This document shows, piece after piece, positions 22,101 through 31,904 of a DNA stretch of 64,000 nt. How positions within the stretch are numbered: the stretch's first letter is position 1; every line of letters starts with the position of its first letter. The notes beneath the pieces were generated by a model, which did not search any database, had not been told where the DNA came from, and saw nothing but the letters and a program-made list of their open reading frames with translations. Origin of the DNA: Termitomyces sp. T153. Taxonomy: Eukaryota > Basidiomycota > Agaricomycetes > Agaricales > Lyophyllaceae. Made by a program: the position numbers and the translations under genes. The stretch lies in assembly GCA_018296165.2 (NCBI GenBank), contig JACKQL020000083.1:1-64000 (forward strand). Direction: 5' to 3'.

Positions 22101-23488
22101 TATTCCTTCAAGGCTTGGAGCTCGATCTCAGACATGTTGTAGATCTTGCCAAATGGGGGTGAGGTGCCTTCTTCAAGGTTGATCTTGTGGTTGTAGGAGT
22201 GGTGCAGGGGAAGTTCTTTGGCACTCCCTTCAGAGAACATGTCAGCGAACTCATGATACTCTGGGGGAACTACTTTGAATAGGATCTGTTTCTCCATCTT
22301 GCTCTCTAGCATGGTGGTCCCTGTGCAGAGGTGCTCCTTGAGTAGGGCTGGCATGATCTGTAACTGGAAGGCAGGGGTGCTGTCTTGTAAAAGGCATGCA
22401 AAGGGGATGGCGCCAATGATTTTGATGTCAAGGTTTCCGGAGTTGACAGAGTTGGATGTCAGAGTGGTAGCAGATGAGTCTGGAGTGGTGATGGAGTTGG
22501 TCATGGACTTTGAGTGTTGCTGGTCAGGATACTGCAGGCCTTTGTATCGATTTCAGGGTATGTTGGGAGGCAGCTGTTGTAATGTGATTGAGGGTGACTG
22601 AGGCAGAGTGGTGTTTCCTTCTTCATTGGGGTTGTCATTGGAGGTTGAGGGACTCTGGGTTGCTCGGGAGGTACTGGCACCAGGGTGGGAGACATTAAAG
22701 TCCAAGATAGACTGGAGGTGGAGGGGGATGGCAGTTGCTAAACTTGCTTTGAGGCTGGGAAATTGCATGGTGAAATTCTTCCAGTCGATGTTGGGGTTGA
22801 TGCCCTGCAGCGACGGGAGTCCAAGCATGATTGGAGTTGGCAGAGGTAGTTGGGTGATGAGGAGCCAGGCCTGAAACTGCAGGTCATTGTCGAGGGTGAG
22901 GGTGTTGTTGTGGTATTGAGTGATCCTTGTCATGGCAGGGCTTCCATTGAAGAGTTGGAGCTTGAGGGGTTTGTCAAGGTTATTGCACCAGAGACCGAGC
23001 TGATTACTGATGAAGGTGCTAGAGGTGCCACTGTCAACAAGGGCAAGGAATACTTTGGAAGAGTTGTCAAGTCAGACATTGATGATGAATGACCATGTGG
23101 ATCTAGAGCTGAGCTGTGAGGGAGTCTGGGGGTGGTCAATTGTGGTCTCAGAGTTCTCAGAGGAGGGTGAGACATCAAAAGGTACCAGCCCGGAGTTGGT
23201 GGGGTTGTCCCAGTTGAGGCGGAGGGTGAGGCTGGGCCAGTCAACATGGGGATTGGTGGAATGGAGCCATGAGAATCCTAAGATGACAGGGGTGGAGGGG
23301 TGTAATTTTGTGATAAGTAGTCGGAGTTCTTGCTGTTGTCTGTTGGCAAAGGTCATGGTTGTTTCCAGGCAGTGTGTGATGTCTCCTGCTGGGGTAGGGT
23401 CTCCGTCAAAAAGTTTGAGGGGAATTGAGGTGGGGAGGCATCAGAGGGGGTGGGGAGCAAGCACTGCCAGGGATCCATTGATGAAGTT

Positions 23489-24398
23489 TTTTTTTTTTTT
23501 TTTTTTTTTCAATTATCGTGCCTCGAACGCTTGGCACTCATCTTGCACGTTACATATGACAGGTAATCTAAGTTACAAGAGCTATGGAATCCCTGCCCCC
23601 CTGCCTACACGGAGAAAGAGCAGGTCAGCAATTCCCTATGCCGTTTAGACCACACTCCTCTGTTAGTTCCTGAGAAAAGTGGTAATGCTGATTGGCATGG
23701 GTAGTGAAGCTACAAGAGCCCGCAGAGTGGGCTGGGGGGGACAAGTGGCAGGGCCGGGGTCCCAGGCTAGTCTAGGGGGTGTGTCTAGTAGTCGAGATAT
23801 GGCCTTGCACTGTAATTAAAGGAGTTTAGATTTGGGGGTTGGTGGGCGCCCTATTAGGGGCAGCCTGTGTATGTGCGGGTTGGCGGCGGGTTGGTCCAGT
23901 GGTGTGGGTTGAGGGGGGTGCCTTTGGGCGCATGGAATCTTTTGGTCGCTTTGATGTATCTGGTTAGGTGTTTCAGAGCATCAGGGGCAGAGAGTAAGTG
24001 GGGTATCGACTCAGCTTTTCTTTTGAGCACTCGGGTGAGGTGTGTGAATTGTTTGCGGTTGTAGTGTGAGCATTCGAGGAGGAAGTGTTGCACAGTCTCT
24101 ACTGTCAGGCCTTGGCAGTGCGGGCAGGCCAGGGACTCTGAGCGCTTAATTCTGAAGAGATGGGCATTGAGAGGGGCGTGGCCCGTCCGGAGCTGCGTCA
24201 GTATGGCCGATTAGTTCCTGTCAAGCGTTGAGATCAGGCGCAAGTAGCTTTTTGATGGGAGCGTTCTGTTGAATCGCACAATAGCCCTGTATCTCAGCAA
24301 TTTCTTCCACCTGTGCTTCCAGAGGACCTGGGTTGTGACTTGGTCAGCTTGCCTAAGTGCCAGAATGCTGATCAGGAGGGGCTTTGAGTGGAGGGAGG
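23489..24398 (-). mobile_element. Line-B: 5'-truncated LINE insertion
   Basis: A poly(A) tail shows as 21 T residues at 23489-23509, and the copy ends at 24398. A perfect 12-bp duplication, ATTGATGAAGTT, lies at 23477-23488 and 24399-24410. The copy interrupts the first protease domain of Gyp-A; removing it and one duplication restores TNNFINGSLAVLA across the junction. Related to Line-A. It keeps many CpG dinucleotides although its host element has few, so it is probably younger than the decay of Gyp-A. Confidence 0.95.
23854..24398 (-). pseudogene. Line-B ORF2 C-terminal fragment
   Basis: The minus strand reads PLLISILALRQADQVTTQVL, SYLRLISTLDRN, a stop, ILTQLRTGHAPLNAHL and CPHCQGLTVETVQHFLLEC, ending in TRTYTGCP at 23854. 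It contains the terminal Cys/His motif of Tad-like ORF2. Apart from one stop the frame is intact. 23510-23853 is its 3' UTR. Confidence 0.85.
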
Positions 24399-25141
24399 AT
24401 TGATGAAGTTGTTGGTGGCGCTGCTGTCAACTAGTGTGGGGATGGGGTTGTCGGTGAAGGGAAGAGTGGTGTGGAGGAGGAGGTTAGTGGATGAGTGGGA
24501 GGGGAGGTGTACTGAGGGGCTGTCTGGGGCGAGTATCATTGTGCAGAGAAGTGTGGCCAGGGTGGAGAAGACATTGGAGTCTGGTCCACAGTCTAGTGCA
24601 TCTTCAAGACCTAAACCGCCAACTTGGTTTCTGTAAACTGGTAGTTACAGTCTTCCCTGTCAATTATCCACACAGCACATCCCATCACCTGTCATTTAGG
24701 ACAACTGTGAATAAAGTGTCCCTGCTCACCACATAGGATGCATGTGCCCTCCTTCTGTCATTTCTCCTGCATTTCCTCCGGCACGTTGATCCACAGGCTA
24801 TCCTGAATCCTGTTTGCGCATAAAGCTTCTTGGTCATTGGCAGGGTCCAGAATGTTGTCATGGTCATCAGGGTTGGTGTCCAGGAGTTCCGGAGCTTCAT
24901 GGAGGTCGGCAGCATTGAGCTGGGCTAGTGGATGTTGTTCCAGGAGTTGATTGGTGCTGGTAATTTCTTGGCCTGGGGGAAAATGGGGTGCGGGGTTGGT
25001 GGGGTTAGTGGGGATTGAGGATTGAATGCTGTTGGTTGCTCTGGCCTGCCAGTTGGTGTTACCAGAGGCATTCCAGGGAGTCCAGGGCACCATGTTTTTG
25101 CTACAATCTTCCCAGTAACATTGGTTGACCTGAGTAATGAG

Positions 25142-26102
25142 TGTCACGACCCACTCCCTAGACCCCAACACCACCCCCAGCCCCCCCCCAATGCTCTGCC
25201 AAACTCCCCAACCCTTGCCCACCCTCCACACCCACTTCAGGCAACTCCAACACTTCCTTGGCAGACTCCAATGGCTCCTTGATCAACTCCGACGCCTTCT
25301 CTGCAGCAGTTGATGCACCCCCTGAATTCCCCTGGACTCCCAAGGCTTTCCCCGACCCCGGAACGGCCCACTTCCCAACTGATCCCATCAGAATGTCACC
25401 GCAGCCCATTCCAAGACTGCACCCAACAACCGTCGACTCTGCACACTTCCGTCAAGCCCACCACCATATCCTCTACCCTCTGGAGCCACCCAGTAGTAGG
25501 TATATAAGTCGTAGAGGAACCCCTAGTACTTTAGTCTTGATATTGCATTCACCGGTTTCCTATGTCTTGTCTTTTGTTTCATCTCTGTCTCTGTTTTTAG
25601 TTTTGAATCTATCTCTGTTCTCTGTCTTGTCTCGCCTTGTCTCTGCCTCATCTCTGCCTTGTCTCGACTGTGTATAGTTCCTTTGTCTTCTTAAGTTCCT
25701 TTCATCTCCAACGACGGTGTGAACTCCATATGCATGCTACAACCCAAACATTCCTATGACAACCCTGGACTCCGCTCCCACTTGGCCCAGGAACACCTCA
25801 CATCTTGGCGGTCCCCCATCAAACTCTGGCTCTGCCCCTGTCAACCGCAAAGCCTCTGCTTACCCCACATTCTATTTACATGCCCATGAACTTGTTGTGG
25901 TGCCCGTCCAGGTTTGACAACTAGTATACTTGGTTTTAGATGTCCCTGAACCACTCTGGACTTGCTCGGACCACTCCCTAGCTCCCCCTTGCAAGTCCCT
26001 CTGTGCCAATTCCAGATGCTTGGTTATAAGTGCAGGACATTGCATCTGCCTAGTAAGGATTTGCCAGTGTAGCTGAGCCCCCATCATCAGTGGAACCTGA
26101 CA
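25142..26102 (+). repeat. Full-length LTR in plus orientation inside Gyp-A
   Basis: 961 bp, TGTCACGACC...GAACCTGACA, with TATATAAG at about 25500. Its first base abuts minus-strand gag sequence (ATGAG before it), and its end is followed by gag on the plus strand. It is oriented opposite to the 3' LTR of Gyp-A. Confidence 0.92.
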
Positions 26103-28122
26103 TAATATCAAGACTCCCCCTTACCCCATTCTCAATATCTGCATATAACCCTGCATACAACCCCACCAGCTACCTAACTGACATCTATGGTCAACCAGTA
26201 CTAGAAAATCCCTATGCTCCATTCTACCCAGGCCCCCCCATGAATCAGTACGTCCCTTGTTACTGGACTCCTGACCCCAACCAGGCATTTTACACCCCCT
26301 CCATCAGCCAGGGAATACCTCTGGGCTGGCGCCGACCTTCCACATTCTCTGCCAATGGCAACAACCCCTGGATGTACCCTGGAGGATATTCCATGGTGCC
26401 CCCCAACCCTGCCTACCTTCCCCCCACCCACTACTATGCATACCCAGTCCCCGCTGCAGCCCCAACTCCTCTGGGGCCTATGAACAATTATTCCCCCCCT
26501 CATATGCCATTCCCCACTCAAGCTCCTCCTTCTTCCAGGCAGCAAAGGGTCAAAGTCTATGCCCAACAATGTGACGAAGTCCTCTATTTCCTCCGCCTCT
26601 CTTCCATGGAGTTTGCAAGATGCACCCACACCCTCCTCACCAACCTAGGCTACCCCGACACCTCCATGACTCCAGAAGTCTGGGTGGATCAACTCCTTGA
26701 TTTCCATGAGTGCTATCTGCAAGGAAACCTCCCAGAGACTATGCAAGGCACCCTGGGCATTGACAATAATTTATGGAACAAGCTCTGTGCATTGGTTGAA
26801 GAAATCCACACCAGCCCAAACCCCCGCCCCTTTGAAGACCCTCTAGATCCTGCCCGCTCCTTCCATGTGCAATGCGGGGAGCCTGTCAGAACACTAAGTG
26901 AAGCCCTGCCTTCTGTTCCCCATCAGCAGGAAGAACTCAATGCGGCCTCTAACATCTTGAGGAACCTCAACCCTACGGGGGGATTGTTTGACCAACCAGC
27001 CACCCATACCTTGGCCCTCTCTGCTTGCCCCCAGGCCAACTCCATCCCCAGTGCCTTCCAAACCTGGGACCAACCCACTGTCTCCGAACCCCGCCCCCAA
27101 TGGCCACCCCCACACGTCGATGATGACAACTGGACTCTCTCCTACATCGATGAGCCTGGTAACCCCGCTGATGAGCATGCCCCATGCAATAGACCTCCAT
27201 GAGACTGACCCCCCCACTTTGACCTCCATGCCCCTTGTGTCAATGCCCCTCCGCCCTGTCCCAATGCCCCAGTCCCCCTGCAACAGCCCACGGGTCCCAG
27301 GGCGCCCCGACCACCCTTCCTTATCAACCATCCTCATCCCCCGCCTGCTCTGCTGCCTAACCCTCCTGCTGACACAAATTATTTTGGACCCCCCACCTCC
27401 GGAGGACCCCCTCGATGGGCCCCAGGGCCTGCCCCAGGCAACGCAGGTCAACCCCCCAGTGGAGGGCCACCCAATGGTGGACCCCCTGGGGGATGGGGCC
27501 CGGGGATGGACAACTTCCCCCCCCAGCGCAGAAGTAGGAACAACTACTATTACTACTACAACACCAGACCCCCACCCCGAGCTCAAAATCCACAGGATGA
27601 TACCCGCAATGCACTGGCCTGGAAGGGTAAGCTTGACATTCAGAAACCTGAAACCTTCACTGGCCACAACCCCCGGAAGTGGCGAATCTTTCTAACCCAG
27701 TGGCTGACTATGTTCCAAGCTAAGCTGATTACCTTCCAACTTGAGAGCTCATGGGTAGCCTTCGCTGCGTCATATTTACAGGGTATCGCCTTTGATCATT
27801 ACACCATGCTACTCTGGTTTGACCCCAACAACCCTGTGCTCTCCAATTGGCTTGCTTTCACCCAGGAATTCTTGAGTAAGTTTGGCGTCTTTGACACCGT
27901 AGCAGAGGTGGAGGAAAATCTCTTCAACCTCTGAATGCGCAACAATGAACGCTTCATGACCTTTATTGTACAGTTCGAACAGGAAGCCTATGAGACCGGC
28001 TGGAACTACAACGCTCTCTGATTTGCCCTCCATCACACCCTGCCTCAACGAATCAAGGATGTCCTTTGCCTCGCACCCAAGCAAACCACCTACGACAGGT
28101 ACAAGGTGCTTGTTACCCAGGT
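26090..28122 (+). pseudogene. gag N-terminal two thirds (plus strand) of the Gyp-A family
   Basis: One reading frame runs from the LTR end to 28122 through stops at 27200, 27209, 27932 and 28019. It starts with a Pro/Tyr/Asn-rich region (YNPTSYLTDIYGQPVLE), continues through a Pro-rich middle (FGPPTSGGPPRWAPG) and reaches the retrotransposon gag domain: PETFTGHNPRKWRIFLTQWL, FDHYTMLLWFDPNNP, EFLSKFGVFDTVAE, then RYKVLVTQ. It breaks off at the codon where the minus-strand gag at 25141 begins (ITQVNQ). The missing C-terminus is thus found, inverted, on the other side of the LTR. Confidence 0.82.
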
Positions 28123-28175
28123 AGCATTGGGGGGGGCTGGGGGCAATGTCATGGTCTAGGAAGCAGGTCATGACA
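28123..28175 (-). repeat. First 53 bp of the Gyp-A 5' LTR
   Basis: The minus strand starts TGTCATGACC and follows the LTR for 53 bp to CAATGCT, where it joins the gag break. The outer end is followed by the duplicated GTGAG (28176-28180), confirming it as the true right end of Gyp-A. Confidence 0.85.
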
Positions 28176-28180
28176 GTGAG

Positions 28181-30298
28181 AGGCAGGAAGGGAGGAAAGA
28201 CACACTGCTGCATGGAATAGAACCTTGTGAAAGAGGAGGTCTACAAGCAGGGCAGGAGGTTAGCATGCAGGTGTAGGATTTTGCCAGCTGTGGTGTGCAG
28301 GACACCTGTGGTAGCCTTAGCTGCCTGCTTCTGTGAAGGTATGAGCTTGTTGGTCACTGCAACCAAGCCAAGTCTTTTTACCCCAGAGGGAGAGTCATGG
28401 ATCCTGGTGTACCAAATATTGGCTGCATATGTGAATGCTGGTACAGCCACCATATTGTACAGCTGCCAAATGTGGTGGGGCAGTATGCTACTGAATGGCC
28501 AAGAGAGGTGCATCATCTGCAACATCTAGTAGGAGGCCTTTGCCATCACTCTCTGACCATGGGCATTCCATCTTAGCCTGGGTCAAACACAACTCCCAGG
28601 TACTTGTACAACAAAACTGTTTTGACTGTCTGAGTAGTAGTTGAGCCATCCTGGTCAGTGCATGTCAAGGTGAGGTCCCCAGGTATTTTGTCCTGATGCA
28701 ATCTAGGAAAGTTCATTAGTGTGAGCTTTCAAAGCTCAAAGGGTGAATTGTGTGAGATGGACCATTCAAAGTGCCTTTAGTCTGCTGCATCATATCAATG
28801 AGGATATGGTGAGCCTTATGGAGGGTCTTGGCTATTGCCAGCATCATGAAATCATTAACAAAACCAATCAACATTCTAATCTTAGAGTTGAGAAGGGCAA
28901 CTGGTATGAGTGGGGCATTATAGAATGCATAGAAAAGCATAGACAATGGGCAGCCTTGAGTGGTGCCATTTAAGATGTCAATGAGATCAGAGAAATTGTT
29001 AAATTTGAGCCATGTTTGGCACACTGTGAGCATCCTCCACATGAGGCAAATATAGCACTCAGGGACTCCTTGCTCATGCATGTCATGCAGCAGTTGGTCA
29101 TGAACTGTATTGGGAAACATGCTCTGGACATTGAGAAGGAGCACAAAAGTGACCTTGCTCAAGTGCCAGGTGTCCTTCACCATGCTGATGACAGAGTGCA
29201 TTGCATCTGTTGTGTTTTGTCCTGGATGCCCACCAAATTGGCCAGCTAGGAACATTCTGTGCTTCTTTGCAAGGAAGGAGAGGTCAGCTGCAACCAGGGT
29301 AGAAAGGAGCTTCCCAATAGTATTGAGAAGGCCTATGGACCAATAGGCCTTAGCTTCATTGTAGGCTGGCTTGCCTGGTTTACATAATACAAGCAACCAA
29401 TCAGCTGTCATGATAGACATCAAGTTCAAACATGGCTTGAAAAATGAAGAATAAATGATTGATGAGGGTGTCTGCACAGCATTTCAGCACCACATTTGGA
29501 ATCCTGTCAGGACCCAGAGCTTTGTGTGGTTGCAGCTGGGAGATTGCTGCTAGAATTCACCTCCAACCAAAGAAGCAGATGTCTGGGAGGGGGCATGGGT
29601 ATGCCATAGCAGGGATAGAAGAGGAGGGAGGAGGAGGGAGAGAAAGGGACTCAGCTAGGGCCACCTCTAATTGTTCAAGGTTGCCCACCCAGGAGCAACA
29701 TCACATGAGGTTTTCAGCTTGGGAACCCTGTTGCTGGAGAAGTTAGTGGGCTCCTGCATGGCATACTTGTTTGCCATGTAAATCTGTTGGGAATCAATGC
29801 TTTTGAGCCATTCAACCCAATGCTGCTCCTTGGCCTTACAGATTTTATCCACCATAAAGCATGAGAGGTGGTCTGCCTCAGCTTTTGCTGGATGCCCTGC
29901 TATATCACAAAACCTGTAGGCAAGGTTGTCAGCATTACACTCCTGCTTGAGAGCTGTTAGCTCTTTGGTCCACCACCTCTTGGTGAAGGGGCAAGTTGAA
30001 CTCCTATTTTGAGGTTATCTGGCATGCTAGGGAGTGGGAGGTCAACTTCTCCTTGAGAGTTTTGTTGAACACTACCCAGTTGACCTGCTGGAAGTCCTTG
30101 GATGGGGCAAACTTGGCTCAAGGTACTGGGAGTTCAATCATAGTAATTACAGGCAAATGATCAGCAAGGAGAGGCCTGAGAGAGGTGTCTATGTTGCACA
30201 TAATGATAGGGTCTGTTCCACTAAGCCTGCACCAGACATTGTCTGGGTGGGTCCATCTATTATGAGCAGTCTGGAGGGTGGGCAGGCCTGCCAGGAGT
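28181..30298 (-). pseudogene. Line-A ORF2: end of endonuclease region and reverse transcriptase
   Basis: Minus strand from 30298: remnants of the endonuclease end with KRWWTKELTALKQEC and VDKICKAKEQHWVEW, then reverse transcriptase: VLCKPGKPAYNEAKAYWSIG, QFGGHPGQNTTDAMH, NGTTQGCPLSMLFYAFYNAP and FVND (28851-28862), where FVDD is expected. The thumb side follows (VAVPAFTYAANIWYT, KQAAKATTGVLHTTAGK, VDLLFHKVLFHAAV). The frame contains stops and shifts upstream of 29500. It continues at 15297 beyond Gyp-A. The catalytic Asp to Asn change alone would abolish activity. Confidence 0.85.
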
Positions 30299-30620
30299 CA
30301 ACCTCACTTTGTTTGATTAGGTCTTTGTAATTGTTGATTCAATGCTAAGATCCAGACCCAACTTCACTTTGTTCAGTTAGGTCTTTGGATTTTCCTAACT
30401 CAGTGCTAAGATCCAGACCTAACCTCACTTTATTTGGTTAGGTCTTTGTAATTGTTTATTTAATGCTCAGATCCAGACCCAACTTCACTTTGTTCAGTCA
30501 GGTCTTTGTATTTTCTTAACTCAATGGTAAGATCCAGACCAAACTTTACTATGTTCAGTTAGGTCTTTGTATGTTATCAACTCAATGCTTACTTTGTTTG
30601 GTTAAGTCTTTGTATTTTCA
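30299..30620 (+). repeat. Minisatellite, right half
   Basis: Five further units of the array at 11490-11691, starting in register (CAACCTCACTTTG) at the Line-A boundary and fading out near 30620. Variants alternate between TTTGTTTGGTTAGG and TTTGTTCAGTTAGG types. Confidence 0.9.
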
Positions 30621-30906
30621 TTGGCTAACTGTTGCTTTTCTCTTACAATTCAACACTGAGATTTTATATATAAATCAATCATATATCTCTATTACATTAT
30701 CAAAAAAATACTACAATGACCACTGGTATATATTAGAAATGCTAAAAATTATCAAAGTTAGTATTAACCAAGTAAATATTTAAACTGTCACACTTACATT
30801 TGTAAACTAATCAGAATATCTATACTACACTGTCAGGCTGTATAAATTAGGTGCTGAAGTGCATATAAGTTAGCAATTTGTTGCTTGAATCCATCAAAAA
30901 TCACAC
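30621..30906. other. AT-rich spacer
   Basis: AT-rich sequence between the minisatellite and the Helitron helicase relic. It could contain the 3' terminus of the Helitron, but I see no convincing CTRR end with hairpin. Confidence 0.3.
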
Positions 30907-31440
30907 TTACATATGTAAACCATTGAGGAATTCTTGATAGACAATATTTGCAGTCTTTCTTGATATGTTTTCTGGGTACAAAATGACTTTGATGCAATCT
31001 CCTGATGTGTATTGAGAAAGTGCAACATACAGTTGGCCATGTAAAAAAACTCCTGATCAAAGGTCCAATCCAACATGCTTGACTGATTGACTCTGAGACT
31101 TGTTGATTGTCATAGCAAAGGCCAAGCAAACTGGGCATTGTCTCCTGTGCAATGAAATTGGCAAGTCCTCTTCAGAAGCATCCATGTTGATTCTTGGAAT
31201 CAAAACAATTGATCCTGCAAACTTGGCATCCCCACTGATGACCTGACATCTGAGAACTCTGGTGCTGATGTGGGTGCCAATCATTTTTGTCCCATTGCAA
31301 AGTCCTTTAGTTATATCCAGGTCCTTGAGCAGCATGACAGGAACACCAATCTTCAGAGCCAATTTAGCAAAAGGCAAACTACTGGCTCTGAGAGAATTGA
31401 GGTATTACATTGGATACAATCCAAGACCGTTAGGATTAAC
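30907..31440 (-). pseudogene. Helitron (Pif1-like) helicase, C-terminal relic
   Basis: The minus strand reads YLNSLRASSLPFAKLALKIG, VPVMLLKDLDITKGLCNGTK, FAMTINKSQSQSVKHVGLDL, a stop, then [20 protein letters not shown], ending at 30907. These are the last motifs of Pif1-family helicases (NGT, the MTINKSQGQ-like motif, GQLYVALSR). In Agaricomycetes such copies almost always come from Helitron RepHel proteins, but no Rep domain is visible here. Stops and truncation show it is dead. Confidence 0.75.
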
Positions 31441-31904
31441 ATTTCTGTTATGGGTTGCACAGCTTATGTTTCACACTCCATAAGTCAAAACCAGTCATGA
31501 TTCTGTCTACAAAGTATGAAGTAAGGTGTGTAGTTATAGGTAGCATCATGTGATGCTACCATATATCAATGCTATAATAATAACCACAATTACAGTATAG
31601 CAGTGTACAACAAAGGGCAAGTAACAGGTGCTCCATTACATGCCCCCCTTTTGAGTCTATCAACAGACCCACAAGAATAGTACAAAGGGAAAAGAGGGTG
31701 GAATATAGCATTCCACTCATGGGTTGGCATTGGGGCCCTGGAGCAGAGTCCCTTCATTGATAGCATTGGTAGGCTCAGATAGTCCTACTGTAAAAATGAG
31801 CAGAGTAATAGCCTGGCACATTGTCTGAATGCATGCTAGAAGGCATAGATGGGCACTCAGCTTGCCCATGTGTGAATATGATATTGTAAACTACAGGTTG
31901 TAGT
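31441..31904. other. Repeat-derived spacer
   Basis: No coding content I can name. 31460-31500 (plus) contains GCTAYVSHS, faintly like the end of a copia integrase. An inverted motif GGTAGCATCA/TGATGCTACC lies at 31543-31562, a perfect 10-bp palindromic arm pair. Confidence 0.3.

Larger units (their letters stand above)
19420..25141 (-). pseudogene. Gyp-A gag C-terminus and pol (protease, RT, RNase H, integrase, chromodomain)
   Basis: In minus-strand order: LITQVNQCYWEDCSKN (end of gag), a zinc knuckle CILCGEQGHFIHSC near 24715-24755, a protease start TLVDSSATNNF interrupted by Line-B, its continuation to ILGFSWLHSTNPHVDWPSL, a second protease-like domain ALVDSGTSSTFI (about 23012-23047) to IMLGLPSLQGINPNIDWKNF, and reverse transcriptase with KNWYPLPLI and YLDN (21741-21752) where YLDD is expected. 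RNase H follows (AGILSQSDLGGKDLHPIAFY), then integrase with an HHCC-like knuckle (HDYKLWGHPGICK, CEPCLQAK) and [16 protein letters not shown], and a chromodomain ([34 protein letters not shown]) ending at 19420. Several stops and frameshifts are present. The chromodomain places it among chromoviruses. Confidence 0.88.
15298..28175 (-). mobile_element. Gyp-A: Ty3/gypsy chromovirus, rearranged, with nested insertions
   Basis: Minus-strand element inserted in Line-A; the duplication GTGAG is at 15293-15297 and 28176-28180. In element order: a remnant of the 5' LTR (28175-28123), an inverted block with a full LTR and the gag N-terminal half on the plus strand (25142-28122), the gag C-terminus and pol on the minus strand (25141-19420), an antisense accessory gene (16293-19155, plus), a polypurine tract and the 3' LTR (16246-15298). 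Line-B and a solo LTR are inserted in it. Many stops show it is inactive. Confidence 0.85.
11692..30298 (-). mobile_element. Line-A: non-LTR retrotransposon (Tad-like LINE), 5'-truncated, interrupted by nested elements
   Basis: Runs on the minus strand from 30298 (5') to a short poly(A), seen as T residues at 11692-11697. It is flanked by a 12-bp target duplication, CAACCTCACTTT, at 11680-11691 and 30299-30310. Its own sequence is in three pieces: 28181-30298, 14333-15297 and 11692-12328. The gaps are Gyp-A (15298-28175) and Cop-A (12329-14327), each with its own target duplication. The element begins within the end of the endonuclease region, so ORF1 and most of the endonuclease are missing. 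Confidence 0.9.

Noticed and set aside
26894..27667. 257-codon minus-strand frame opposite gag
   Set aside because: Low-complexity Gly/Val-rich shadow of the proline-rich gag linker; unlike the accessory genes it has no conserved counterpart elsewhere in the window.
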